64,000 bases of DNA from the NCBI RefSeq assembly GCF_003339865.1, contig NZ_QPKV01000001.1, positions 220,574-284,573 on the forward strand, given 5' to 3'. A program made the translations under genes and the position numbers. Shown in pieces: positions 43,273-52,839 of this stretch; the stretch's first letter is position 1; each line of letters begins with the position of its first letter. Source of the DNA: Pedobacter chinensis. GTDB taxonomy: Bacteria > Bacteroidota > Bacteroidia > Sphingobacteriales > Sphingobacteriaceae. The notes under the pieces are model-generated. The model was given only the letters and a program-made list of their open reading frames with translations, was not told the origin of the DNA and searched no databases.

Positions 43273-45246
43273 TTAATCAGCTTTTTTTAATAAGTATTCT
43301 GCCTTTTGATTCTGAATGATTCTGCTGTAAAATTCCTTTAAATAAGGATATTCTTCAGGCTGATAAATGGCATTGTTAAATTGTAAAATCTGACTTAAAG
43401 AAAGGGTGTTATTATCCAGATTTGTTTGCAATAAGTATCGGCCCCCGCTGTTTGGTAATCCGATAGATAAATCCTTTGGTTTTTCTAAAAGGTTATATTT
43501 TTCAGGAAGATCGATGTTGATAATAATCCGCTCATCTGATGCCGCACCTAAATCTACAGGATAAGTTCTTACATTTAAATTGAATGGATTTTTACTAATG
43601 GCATTGATAAAAAACGGACTTAAATAAAATTGATTTTTGATTGAGCCATCATTTACCGTAAACTCTATTTCGTATTTTTCAGTAAGCAAATTCTCTACAC
43701 TATCAAGATTACTGATGCTGTGATCTAAAATCCTAATCTTAGTTAAACGCTCATCCAATTTTTCTACAAATTCATCAGGAGAGCTGTATTTCTTAATTTC
43801 TTTTCTTTTGTTAAAAGCAGCATATCCTTGTGAAATCGTTGTTAAAGTGCCTACAACTTTTCCTTCAGCATTTAATTTTCCGCTCAAAATATAGTTTGTT
43901 GATGTTTTTTGACTGGCTTTTAAGTCAATCCAATAAGATGGTTTTTTAAGATTGATTACTCTTCCCTGATCATTCATGCATCTTAAAGGTAATAATCCAA
44001 ACGGTAAAAGCGGTTCAGTAGCATCGAGCATGTAACTTTTATCTCCAATGTTAACTTTAGCTATTACATAATTAAAATTAGAAATAACCGGGTAAAGTTT
44101 ATTGATGGTTCCATTGTCTCTGGTAGAAAGTATTACAGCTTCGGCATCCAGGTTGGCGGCAGAAAGTGCAGCAACCAGGCTTAAATTAATATCGGCAACA
44201 TTCCCTGATCTGCTATCTAAAGATTTTTTAATGTTATCTTCAGTATATAAAGCGTAATAATTATTCCATTTAATTTGTTTTTTAATGTAGTTGAAAATTG
44301 CCTGTGCTTTTCCTAAATCATCTGTTGCATCTTTTATAATTGAGGGAATTAAGTCTTTATAAACATCTTTTCGTTTCATTTGCGATCCAAATGATTTATC
44401 AGATGTAAGCTCATAATCTATATCTTTCCAGGTTTTGGTATATGATACTTTTCCTCCACTTGGATTGGTATAATCAGAAAGCTCAAAATAAACAGCCGAT
44501 TTAAAATTACTTGGCGCTGTCATATTGTCTTCCTCAATGAAAGCCGGGATATCTTTCATCAGGTAAGTAATTTTTGAGCAATCTATATTAGCGCCCGAAA
44601 TGCGCAGACATTCTCTGGATATTTCAGCCTTTTGATCGGTAAGCTTCTGGAAGCCACGAAGAGATACATTGTAATTATAGATTCCGGGAATATAGACTAC
44701 ATATTCACTGACCACTTTCGGAATTTCACTTTGAAATTCCCAGGTTTTAAAATTAAATAACCTGGGGGATTTTAATCGATAACTGTATTCAATGATGGAA
44801 CCTTCCGTTAAATTAGGCAAGGTAAACTTCAGCAGTCTGGTGTATTTAGATCTGTTTTCAGTAAAAACAGCTTTTTTATCCATTACCGTTTCCACAAAAC
44901 GCCCACCGGTGTAATTAAATGTTGACGCTTTTAAATCATTAATAGATTCTTCACGTGTATCATCTTTATACAACGGAACGATTACATTGGCATTTGTGAA
45001 ACCTTCTTTATTATAAATTTTAATCTTGACGTGGTAATCAAAAACAAGTTCAAGCCTTCCTGTGGCGTCATCCAATTGAACAGAAGCTGTTCCAAACTCT
45101 TTTAACACGATAGCATTTGCATTGCTATCTAACTTTTTCCTGTCAAATTCATAATCATCGTATGTAATTGCTCCGAAATTAAAGTTTTGCGAAAAAGCAG
45201 TTAAGGATATAAAAGATACTGATAGTAGAATTAATAATTTCTTCAT
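43273..45246 (-). CDS. Secreted DUF3857 protein with degenerate transglutaminase-like domain
   Basis: 657 residues from 'MKKLLILLSVSFISLTAFSQ', a signal peptide; 13 residues before that Met in frame are rejected. DUF3857 at about 50-240 ('IIEYSYRLKSPRLFNFKTWE'). The transglutaminase-like region at about 295-400 reads 'SGNVADINLSLVAAL', where the partner has 'YGDCKALVNYM', so the catalytic Cys is missing. It is translated directly before the Cys-bearing partner, one base apart. Likely a non-catalytic partner or binding protein. Confidence 0.85.
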   Translation of the reverse strand: MKKLLILLSVSFISLTAFSQNFNFGAITYDDYEFDRKKLDSNANAIVLKEFGTASVQLDDATGRLELVFDYHVKIKIYNKEGFTNANVIVPLYKDDTREESINDLKASTFNYTGGRFVETVMDKKAVFTENRSKYTRLLKFTLPNLTEGSIIEYSYRLKSPRLFNFKTWEFQSEIPKVVSEYVVYIPGIYNYNVSLRGFQKLTDQKAEISRECLRISGANIDCSKITYLMKDIPAFIEEDNMTAPSNFKSAVYFELSDYTNPSGGKVSYTKTWKDIDYELTSDKSFGSQMKRKDVYKDLIPSIIKDATDDLGKAQAIFNYIKKQIKWNNYYALYTEDNIKKSLDSRSGNVADINLSLVAALSAANLDAEAVILSTRDNGTINKLYPVISNFNYVIAKVNIGDKSYMLDATEPLLPFGLLPLRCMNDQGRVINLKKPSYWIDLKASQKTSTNYILSGKLNAEGKVVGTLTTISQGYAAFNKRKEIKKYSSPDEFVEKLDERLTKIRILDHSISNLDSVENLLTEKYEIEFTVNDGSIKNQFYLSPFFINAISKNPFNLNVRTYPVDLGAASDERIIINIDLPEKYNLLEKPKDLSIGLPNSGGRYLLQTNLDNNTLSLSQILQFNNAIYQPEEYPYLKEFYSRIIQNQKAEYLLKKAD

Positions 45247-45431
45247 CGAGGCGTTGTTTAATTTGGGGCAATTTAAAACTAGCATTTAATATTTAAAAAT
45301 ATTTTCATAATTATATTTTTGAATTTAATAACCATGTTTTATAAACTAATCAAACCTTTTTAGCACTTTTGGATAAACATATATTAATGATGAGGCTGAG
45401 GAAGCCAACATCGCCTCTTATATTCAAAAAA

Positions 45432-46385
45432 ATGAAATTAAATTTAAAACGTCCGTTAGCATTTTTCGATCTGGAAGCCACTGGTATAAATGTCGGAGTG
45501 GATAGAATAGTTGAAATTGCAGTTTTGAAAGCAATGCCGGATGGAACTGAAGTTGTTAAAACCTGGCGTGTTAATCCTGAAATGCCAATTCCTTTGCAAA
45601 CTTCTCTAATTCATGGGATTTATGATGAAGATATAGCTAATGAACCAACTTTTAAAACATTGGCTAAAGAAATAGCCGACTTTATTGGCAATAGTGACCT
45701 GGCTGGTTACAATTCAAATAAATTTGATATTCCAATGCTTTTAGAAGAATTTCTGCGTGCAGATGTTGATTTTGATATGAACGAACGTAAGTTTGTTGAT
45801 GTTCAGAATATTTTCCACCAAATGGAGCAGAGAACATTAAAGGCTGCCTACAAGTTTTATTGCCAGGAAGATTTGATTAATGCACATGCTGCTGAAGCAG
45901 ATGTAATTGCCACGTACAAAGTATTGCTTGGTCAGTTGGAAATGTATAAAGAAACTGAATTTGAAGATAAACAGGGTGTTAAAAGTATTCCTGTGGTTAA
46001 TGATGTAGATGCGTTACATGTTTTTACAAACATTCATAAACCAGTTGATTTTGCGGGTCGTTTAGTTTTTAATGATGCCAATGAAGTTTGTTTTAATTTC
46101 GGTAAACATAAAGGTAAAACAACAGCGCAGGTTTTTTCTGTTGAACCAAGCTATTATGCCTGGATGAAACAAGGCGATTTTCCGCTTTATACTAAAAAGA
46201 AATTAGATGAAGAATGGGCAAAATTTAATGCAAAGAAGAATGAAAATCGCGCTAATAAACCTAAACAAGCTGCTTCAAATCAAAAAACACAATACCAGTC
46301 AAAGCCTCAGCCAAAACCTGAAAAACCTGCGCAACCAATTAATAACGACATGTTGGAGCAATTAAAAATGAAGTTTGGTAAATAA
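45432..46385 (+). CDS. DEDD 3'-5' exonuclease with C-terminal DUF3820-like domain
   Basis: 317 residues from 'MKLNLKRPLAFFDLEATG'. Exo I 'FFDLEATGI' (D, E), Exo II 'LAGYNSNKFDIPML' and Exo III 'HAAEADVIATY' mark a DnaQ-like exonuclease (about 5-180). A second domain at about 205-265 contains 'VCFNFGKHKGKT' and 'YYAWMKQGDFP', as in DUF3820. The tail (about 270-300) is Lys/Gln/Pro-rich. A longer frame from 45369 would add 21 residues before the first strand. The M1 peptidase gene follows 25 bases later. Confidence 0.9.
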   Translation: MKLNLKRPLAFFDLEATGINVGVDRIVEIAVLKAMPDGTEVVKTWRVNPEMPIPLQTSLIHGIYDEDIANEPTFKTLAKEIADFIGNSDLAGYNSNKFDIPMLLEEFLRADVDFDMNERKFVDVQNIFHQMEQRTLKAAYKFYCQEDLINAHAAEADVIATYKVLLGQLEMYKETEFEDKQGVKSIPVVNDVDALHVFTNIHKPVDFAGRLVFNDANEVCFNFGKHKGKTTAQVFSVEPSYYAWMKQGDFPLYTKKKLDEEWAKFNAKKNENRANKPKQAASNQKTQYQSKPQPKPEKPAQPINNDMLEQLKMKFGK

Positions 46386-46410
46386 GCAGAAGGCTAACGC
46401 GAACACAAAA

Positions 46411-48270
46411 ATGAAGGTAATAAAAATACTGTGCCTGCTGCTTTTTTCTGCAGCAAGCATAAATGCTCAGGTTCAACTTCCTGTTGTGCCTGTTTTTCAA
46501 AATACTTACGAAAAGGGAACACGTAGTGCCAGTGGAAAACCAGGCAAAAACTATTGGCAGAATTCATCCAAGTATGATTTAAAAATTAATTTTAACCCTG
46601 CCAGTAGATTGTTAAAAGGAAATGTTGAAGTTGTTTACACCAATAATAGTCCTGATACGTTAGAAGAAATCTGGTTTAAACTTTATCCGAATTTATACAA
46701 AAAGGGAACGCCAAGAAAATCAAAAATTGCCGAATCTGATTTAGGAGAAGGCGTAACCATCGAAGAATTATTTTCAAATGGAAATTTAATCAGCGATTTT
46801 AAAATTGAGGGTACAAACATGATCGTTGCTGTTCCTGCTGTTTTACCTGGAAAAACCATTAATTTTTCGATAGATTACAACTACATTTTAAATAAAGGTT
46901 CGCATGTGCGAACAGGACAAGTAGATGAAGGCTCTTACTTTTTAGCATATTTTTTTCCGCGCATCGCTGTATATGATGATGTTGATGGCTGGAATAAATT
47001 CCCTTATACAGGAGCTGAAGAATTTTATAACGACTTTGATCAATTCAATGCCGACATCACTGTTCCGGGTGGTTATGGTGTTTGGGCAACAGGCGATCTA
47101 AAAAACTCATCTGATGTTTTTCAAAAAGAAATTGTATCACGAATTGCAATAGCTGAAAAGAATGATGGCATTGTTGATGTGATTACAGATCAGGATTTAG
47201 CCAGTAGAAAAGTTACGCTGCCTAACGAGTTCAACACATTTAAGTTTGAGGCCAGGAATGTAACAGACTTCGTTTTTGCGCTTAGCGATCATTATTTATG
47301 GAAATCAACCAGTTTGGTGGTTGATCCTAAAACGAAGCGGAGAACGAGAGTTGATGCTGTTTTTAATCCAAAGCATAAAGATTATTATGAAGTAATTGAT
47401 TTTGCCTGTAAAACAGTTGAGGCAATGAGTTATAAATTCCCAAAATGGCCATTTCCTTATAGCCACGAAACCATTTTTGATGGCTTGGATCAAATGGAAT
47501 ACCCAATGATGGTTAACGATAACCCGGTTAATAATCGCGAAGATGCAATTACGTTAACGGATCACGAAATTTTTCATACCATGTTTCCTTTCTACATGGG
47601 GATTAATGAAACTAAATATGGGTGGATGGATGAAGGCTGGGCAACAATTGGTGAATGGTTAATTTCGCCGATGATCGATTCTACTATTGTTGATGAATAT
47701 GGCATTCAACCAACAGCTTCTTCCTCTGGCAGTAAAGATGATTCTCCAATTATGACTTTAACCCCTGATTTAAAAGGAACAGCAGGTTTTACTAATTCTT
47801 ATCCCAAACCGGCCCTGGCTTATTTATACGTAAAAGATTATTTAGGTGATGAACTATTTACCAAAGCTTTACATACCTACATTAAAAACTGGAATGGAAA
47901 GCATCCAATGCCTTACGATTTCTTTAACAGTATGAATGAAGGAAGTGGCAAAAATCTGAATTGGTTTTGGAAACCATGGTTTTTTGAGGGAGGAGTTTTG
48001 GATATGGCCATTAAAGCCGTTGATAAAACAAATTTCGGTTACACCATTACTATTGAGAATAAAGGTATCAAAGCTTTACCGATCGATTTAACTTTAACTT
48101 ACAGTGATGGCTCAAAAGAAATAAATCACAGTACTATAGGTGTTTGGGAGAAAGGGAATAAACAAGTGGAAATTAAAATAAAAACTGCTAAAAAACTTTC
48201 TAAAGTGATAATGGGCAGTAGCCATGTGCCTGATAAGGTTAAAAGCGATAATAGCTTTACAGTTAATTAA
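46411..48270 (+). CDS. Secreted M1 family metallopeptidase
   Basis: 619 residues, signal peptide ending 'SAASINAQ'. Zinc motif H385-E386-I-F-H389 followed after exactly 18 residues by E408 (HExxH-x18-E), which defines family M1. 'LDQMEYPMMV' takes the place of the GAMEN exopeptidase loop. 'DEGWATIGEW' follows. C-terminal beta domain from about 520. Expected periplasmic or surface aminopeptidase. Start at the ATG 25 bases after the exonuclease gene; 12 upstream in-frame residues are rejected. Confidence 0.92.
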   Translation: MKVIKILCLLLFSAASINAQVQLPVVPVFQNTYEKGTRSASGKPGKNYWQNSSKYDLKINFNPASRLLKGNVEVVYTNNSPDTLEEIWFKLYPNLYKKGTPRKSKIAESDLGEGVTIEELFSNGNLISDFKIEGTNMIVAVPAVLPGKTINFSIDYNYILNKGSHVRTGQVDEGSYFLAYFFPRIAVYDDVDGWNKFPYTGAEEFYNDFDQFNADITVPGGYGVWATGDLKNSSDVFQKEIVSRIAIAEKNDGIVDVITDQDLASRKVTLPNEFNTFKFEARNVTDFVFALSDHYLWKSTSLVVDPKTKRRTRVDAVFNPKHKDYYEVIDFACKTVEAMSYKFPKWPFPYSHETIFDGLDQMEYPMMVNDNPVNNREDAITLTDHEIFHTMFPFYMGINETKYGWMDEGWATIGEWLISPMIDSTIVDEYGIQPTASSSGSKDDSPIMTLTPDLKGTAGFTNSYPKPALAYLYVKDYLGDELFTKALHTYIKNWNGKHPMPYDFFNSMNEGSGKNLNWFWKPWFFEGGVLDMAIKAVDKTNFGYTITIENKGIKALPIDLTLTYSDGSKEINHSTIGVWEKGNKQVEIKIKTAKKLSKVIMGSSHVPDKVKSDNSFTVN

Positions 48271-48361
48271 TAACTAAATAAAACACAAACATATTAAGAT
48301 TTCGCATCAAGTGCTATTGCGTGGACACGTCTTTGGATATCCTAATGCCGTTTTCAATAAC

Positions 48362-48647
48362 GAAAGCTTTAAGATTATCTTCAATGAGCTATCGTGGTCC
48401 CTAGCTGCGTGGGAATGACGGCAAAATGTAATTAAACGGGTTTTTCCCTGGTTTTGTCATTCTGAGTGCAACGAAGAATCTCCAACCTATATGCTCTGAC
48501 TGCCGTTTCGCTAAGATTTGATTGTTGGTTTATTCACATTAGCATTTCGTTGCCTGGGGATTTATTCATTGATAACGTTATTTTCAATAGCAATTTTCCC
48601 TTAAATAATGACATTGGGTAGAAACCGAAGATAATCTTAAAGCTTTC
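48362..48647. repeat. 286-bp segment bounded by perfect 21-bp inverted repeats
   Basis: The left end (48362-48382, starting GAAAGCTTTAAGATTATC) and right end (48627-48647, ending ATAATCTTAAAGCTTTC) are exact reverse complements over 21 bp. Inside is a weaker hairpin, GAATGACGGCAAAA against TTTTGTCATTC, of REP type. No open frame of note. It fills most of the 382-base gap 48271-48652. It could be a MITE-like element or a decayed repeat cluster. Confidence 0.65.
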
Positions 48648-48652
48648 ACTAT

Positions 48653-49486
48653 TTAATAATTTTCAAAAACTGGATAGAAAGATTTTTCAATTGAACCTTC
48701 ATCACTAAAAATCAGATTAAATTTCGCATTTCTTAAAGCCTTTTCAAGAGATGTTTTTTTTTGATTAACATAGATTGTTTTTTGGACGAGTCTTATTCCA
48801 TGACTATAATCTGCCCAGCTATTGGTGTGTTTGTTATAAACAGGTTGAATCACTTTTCCATCTAACTTATGCCAGCCATAAATAACAACCCGGGGCGATA
48901 TTTCTCCATAAATTTTATTCGAGATAATCACATCTTTTTTATTTCCCGCAACCAGTTCTCCTAAATGACGTGTGGCTAAAATGGATGTTAATTGCGCCAA
49001 CACACTGTCTGTATGGGCAATAAATACTGGTACGGTTGTCATCGCTTTTGTGGGTGGAATAGGTTGCGGACTTAATTTTATTTTAGCCTGGCTATAAATG
49101 TTATCAACTATTTTTTTTGTTGGCAAGCTGCACTTAGTCAGGTTTGCTACCTTTTGAGCCAGAATAGGAGTCATAGGAACATAAAAGAAATCATCATCAC
49201 TACCAATTGAAAGATAATCTGCCAAAACATAGTAACTAACCTGTAAATCCAAACTCGTATCGCTTATTTCAACAAGTTTTCTTAAAAAATCAGGAACATT
49301 TCCTTTCTTGATCTCCCTATAAATTTTTTGTTCCCTGTCTTGTAAACTTAAAGTGCTGTCACTAATACTTAAAGCAAATGCTTTACCTCCTAAGGCATCT
49401 GTTGATCGCTTTTTTAGTTTTAAAGTTTGTGCATTTCCAAATATCGAAATCAATAGGAGGAGAGTAAGTAAAAGCTGTTTTTTCAT
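48653..49486 (-). CDS. Secreted protein of unknown function, 277 residues
   Basis: Signal peptide 'MKKQLLLTLLLLISIFGNAQ'. The mature protein has a charged N-terminal helix region, 'DFFYVPMTPILAQKVANL' (about 109-126), a Pro-rich linker 'KLSPQPIPPTKAM', and a C-terminal domain with 'VVIYGWHKLDGKVIQPVY' and 'WADYSHGIRLV' (about 225-235). The His/Asp pairs there could be functional but no known family motif is clear. Probably periplasmic. Confidence 0.72.
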   Translation of the reverse strand: MKKQLLLTLLLLISIFGNAQTLKLKKRSTDALGGKAFALSISDSTLSLQDREQKIYREIKKGNVPDFLRKLVEISDTSLDLQVSYYVLADYLSIGSDDDFFYVPMTPILAQKVANLTKCSLPTKKIVDNIYSQAKIKLSPQPIPPTKAMTTVPVFIAHTDSVLAQLTSILATRHLGELVAGNKKDVIISNKIYGEISPRVVIYGWHKLDGKVIQPVYNKHTNSWADYSHGIRLVQKTIYVNQKKTSLEKALRNAKFNLIFSDEGSIEKSFYPVFENY

Positions 49487-49619
49487 TTGTATAAAACTGT
49501 TCTTTCAATAGCTTTTATTGTTTCAAAAGTCTTCAGACTGCTTTCGGCGGCTCAATGATACTGAAGTTAACATGATTTATTATTCACTGAAAAGCTTTGG
49601 TAATACTAGGACGATTATT

Positions 49620-50552
49620 TTAAGATTTCAGAAAGTCTATATTCCTTTTCAATCCGGTAAGCTTGGTTCTTTTTACTGCCGATCCTTTAAAAACTTTTTT
49701 AAAAACCTCATCTGTAATTTCAGTTAATTCTTTTGCGCTCAAATCCAACAAGCCATTTCCTGGTTTAAATGCTTCTTCGTCATGAACCTTTGAGAATCTA
49801 TTCCATGGGCAAACGTCCTGACAAATGTCACAACCGAACATCCAGTTGCTCATTTTATCTTTAAACTCAGCGGGGATTTCATTTTTCAGTTCTATGGTCA
49901 AATAAGAAATACATTTTGTACCGTCAACTACTTGCGGTGCAACAATGGCGTCAGTTGGACAAGCATCCAGGCAGCGCGTGCAGGTTCCGCAGTGATCGGT
50001 TTGAAAAGGATGATCATATTCCAGTTCCAGATCAACAATAAGTTCAGCCAAAAAGAAAAAAGATCCATTATTTTTACTGATCAGATTTGAGTTCTTTCCA
50101 ATCCAGCCAATTCCTGATTTCTTCGCCCAGGCCCGATCCAGAACCGGAGCAGAATCTACAAAAGCCCTTCCGGAAACTTCGCCAATATTCTCTTCAATAA
50201 AATAGGTAAGCGCCTTAAGTTTTTCTTTGATCACATGATGGTAATCTTGTCCGTAAGCATATTTGGAAATTTTAGGTGCACTTGGATCTGTTTGTTTTTC
50301 TTCGGTATAATAGTTTAATGATAACGAAATAACTGATTTGGCACCATCAACAAGCAACCTGGGATCAAGTCGTTTATCGAAGTAATTTTCCATATACTTC
50401 ATTTCGCCATGATGGTTTTGAGATAACCATTTCTCTAATCGTGGTGCTTCTTCTTCGAGAAATTCTGCCTTGGAAATTCCACACGACAAGAAACCTAACC
50501 TAATGGCTTCGTCTTTTATCAGTTGGCTATATTTTGCAGAATGGTTATACAC
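49620..50552 (-). CDS. queG: Epoxyqueuosine reductase (cobalamin-dependent)
   Basis: Last step of queuosine synthesis: reduces epoxyqueuosine in tRNA using cobalamin and two 4Fe-4S clusters. N-terminal '[20 protein letters not shown]', '[17 protein letters not shown]', cluster motifs '[16 protein letters not shown]' and '[13 protein letters not shown]'. I choose the GTG at 50552 (310 residues). An ATG start at 50600 would add 16 residues, but a perfect TATCTTTG -7 box lies inside that extension, seven bases before the GTG. It partners queA at 12.3 kb. Confidence 0.92.
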   Translation of the reverse strand: MYNHSAKYSQLIKDEAIRLGFLSCGISKAEFLEEEAPRLEKWLSQNHHGEMKYMENYFDKRLDPRLLVDGAKSVISLSLNYYTEEKQTDPSAPKISKYAYGQDYHHVIKEKLKALTYFIEENIGEVSGRAFVDSAPVLDRAWAKKSGIGWIGKNSNLISKNNGSFFFLAELIVDLELEYDHPFQTDHCGTCTRCLDACPTDAIVAPQVVDGTKCISYLTIELKNEIPAEFKDKMSNWMFGCDICQDVCPWNRFSKVHDEEAFKPGNGLLDLSAKELTEITDEVFKKVFKGSAVKRTKLTGLKRNIDFLKS

Positions 50553-50559
50553 GAGTTTG

Positions 50560-50567
50560 CAAAGATA
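50560..50567 (-). promoter_or_regulatory. -7 promoter box of queG
   Basis: TATCTTTG on the minus strand, an exact TAnnTTTG match. Only seven bases separate it from the GTG start, so the transcript would be leaderless or nearly so. It decides the start codon. Confidence 0.6.
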
Positions 50568-50688
50568 AGGCTTAGGAATTAAAACCTTTTTACTAATCAC
50601 TTGTTCTAACTACAGAAAACTAAATTAATTAATAGCAGTTCTTCAAATTCGATAATTGAATAAAAGGAACTTTATTCAGTAACAAAAC

Positions 50689-50895
50689 ATGGAAAATATA
50701 GATCCACAACATACGGAATCGGGAGAAGCTCCTAAACCGATAGAACAAGATTACGAAAGTCATAAAGAAGACCCGGGACCAGCAAAGCCTGCTGTTACCG
50801 AAAAGGACGAAAATGGTGCAGGGCAGGCCTTAAAATGGGTTATTCCAATTGCTGTTATTATTGGTTTAATTATATGGTTTGCCATGAGAAAATAA
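50689..50895 (+). CDS. 68-residue protein with C-terminal membrane anchor
   Basis: Acidic, Pro- and Glu-rich disordered N-terminus ('EAPKPIEQDYESHKEDPGPA') and one hydrophobic span at about 48-65 ending 'WFAMRK'. Tail-anchored layout. No family recognised. A strong terminator follows, supporting a real transcript. Confidence 0.75.
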   Translation: MENIDPQHTESGEAPKPIEQDYESHKEDPGPAKPAVTEKDENGAGQALKWVIPIAVIIGLIIWFAMRK

Positions 50896-50915
50896 TTAGC
50901 TTAGTGTAAAATTTG

Positions 50916-50948
50916 AAATGCCGGTTGTTGATGCGACCGGCATTTTTT
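50916..50948 (+). terminator. Rho-independent terminator of the 68-residue protein gene
   Basis: AAATGCCGGT pairs perfectly with ACCGGCATTT around a 10-base loop, followed by T's. Confidence 0.9.
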
Positions 50949-51039
50949 ATGGAAAATACAGCCATTATTTCCCCCCATGATCAGGATTTTTAATTATAAA
51001 AGATTCAAGTCTGTTTTGTAGAAATATGATTTCAAAACG

Positions 51040-52548
51040 CTATTTCAACAGCTTAACCTGATATAAATCCGCTCTTCTATCTTTTAATACCTTCACTGTT
51101 CCATAATGATGTAATTCATCCAATAAATGAAGATCTACATCAACAACCAAAACCATTTCAGTATTAGGCGTAGCCTCAGCTTTTATAGCATTGGTAGGAA
51201 AAGCAAAATCAGATGGTGTAAATACTGCCGATTGCGCAAATTGAATATCCATATTATTCACTTTAGGTAAATTGCCCACACAACCTGCAATGGCCACATA
51301 ACATTCGTTTTCAATAGCCCTGGCTTGCGCACAATGACGAACACGCGTATATCCATTTTGTGTATCGGTTAAAAATGGAACGAAGAGAATCTGCATTCCC
51401 TGATCGGCGTAAATTCTGCTCAATTCCGGAAATTCTACATCGTAACAAATTAAGATTCCCACTTTACCGCAATCAGTATCAAAAACCTGTACTTTATCTC
51501 CGCCAACCATGCCATAGTATTTTTGCTCATTTGGTGTGATGTGAATTTTTCTGTATTCATCTATTTTACCAGTTCTATGGCAGAGATAAGTGGCGTTGTA
51601 AAGTTTGCCATCATCAAGGAGAGGCATACTTCCGGTAATGATATTCACGTTGTAACTTAAGGCATATTCATGCATTTTTGCCACAATTTCTGCTGTTTTT
51701 TCTGCCAGTTTGCGCATCGCTTCAATTTCTGGCAGATGATTATAAGGTTGAAGCAATGGTGTGTTAAATAATTCAGGAAACATAATGAAGTCTGATTTAT
51801 ATCCACTTACAGCATCCACAAAAAACTCCACTTGTTCATAAAAAGATTCCATATCTGGAAACAAACGCATTTGCCATTGTACCAAACCTAAGCGAATGGT
51901 CATGGCTGAGCGTGCCGAAGCATCTACGCCCTGATAATAAATGTTGTTCCATTCTATTAACGTTGCATATTCCTTTGATTCATGATCACCCGGAAGATAG
52001 TTTTTAAGCACTTTCCTAACGTGAAAATCATTCGAAATTTGAAAGGTTAGGGTAGGATCATAAATCTCTTTTGTTTTTACCTTATCAATATATTGCCTCG
52101 GACTAAGTTCATTTGCATAAGCATGATATCCGGGAATTCTACCACCGGCAATAATACTTTTCAGGTTCAGACTTTCGCATAGTTCTTTACGGGCTTCATA
52201 TAATCTTCTTCCTAAACGTAAACCTCTATATTCAGGGTGAACGAAAATCTCAATGCCATATAATGTATCACCATTTGGATCGTGTGTAGAGAAGGAGTAA
52301 TCGCCTGTGATTAATTTATACGTATGCCGGTCTCCATATTCATCATACTCCACAATGATTGAAAGTGAACAGGCAACAACCTTATCATCTACTGCAATAC
52401 AAAGCTGCCCCTCTGGAAAAATATTTAAAAGTTTTGCAATACTTGATTTTGGCCAAATCGATCCACCCATACTATCGTATGCCTGTAACATGGATTCTTT
52501 TAAATCGGCGTAATCTTCAAGCGTTAATTTGCGTAATTCTATATTCAT
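51040..52548 (-). CDS. GNAT acetyltransferase fused to carbon-nitrogen hydrolase
   Basis: 502-residue two-domain enzyme. Residues 1-190 form a GNAT domain with the acetyl-CoA loop 'RGLRLGRRLYEARKEL' (about 108-123). Residues 215-500 form a nitrilase-superfamily amidase with the triad Glu259 ('FPELF'), Lys334 ('YRKIHITPNE') and Cys368 ('LICYDVEFPE'). The fusion is a known arrangement. The substrate is unknown; acyl transfer followed by amide hydrolysis on one metabolite is a natural guess. Confidence 0.92.
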   Translation of the reverse strand: MNIELRKLTLEDYADLKESMLQAYDSMGGSIWPKSSIAKLLNIFPEGQLCIAVDDKVVACSLSIIVEYDEYGDRHTYKLITGDYSFSTHDPNGDTLYGIEIFVHPEYRGLRLGRRLYEARKELCESLNLKSIIAGGRIPGYHAYANELSPRQYIDKVKTKEIYDPTLTFQISNDFHVRKVLKNYLPGDHESKEYATLIEWNNIYYQGVDASARSAMTIRLGLVQWQMRLFPDMESFYEQVEFFVDAVSGYKSDFIMFPELFNTPLLQPYNHLPEIEAMRKLAEKTAEIVAKMHEYALSYNVNIITGSMPLLDDGKLYNATYLCHRTGKIDEYRKIHITPNEQKYYGMVGGDKVQVFDTDCGKVGILICYDVEFPELSRIYADQGMQILFVPFLTDTQNGYTRVRHCAQARAIENECYVAIAGCVGNLPKVNNMDIQFAQSAVFTPSDFAFPTNAIKAEATPNTEMVLVVDVDLHLLDELHHYGTVKVLKDRRADLYQVKLLK

Positions 52549-52733
52549 AATGTTTGATTTCTAATCTATGAACAGAAAAAGTCCACTAATGTTTTTTGCT
52601 TATTGAGAGGTTAATTGTTTTAAAATTTTCTTCAATATGTCTTATTCTTTATCGCACTGAATATTCTGCATTTTCGAAGATAATATTTAAAAGACTTGTA
52701 CTTACTCCTTAATAAAGGTTTATTGAAAGAAAG

Positions 52734-52753
52734 ATGCTGAACAGGTTCAGCAT
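52734..52753. repeat. REP-like palindrome ATGCTGAAC/GTTCAGCAT
   Basis: Perfect 9-bp arms two bases apart in the 291-base gap upstream of the GNAT-nitrilase gene and downstream of ruvB. The rest of the gap shows no gene. The wording (GCTGAAC...GTTCAGC) recurs in related genomes, from memory. Confidence 0.6.
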
Positions 52754-52839
52754 GACAAACTAGGGAATAGATACTGTTAGAATTTGCGTGAATCAGTCAA
52801 TTTATCATTTTAAATTTGCGGGAAACTAAAGGCACGCTT

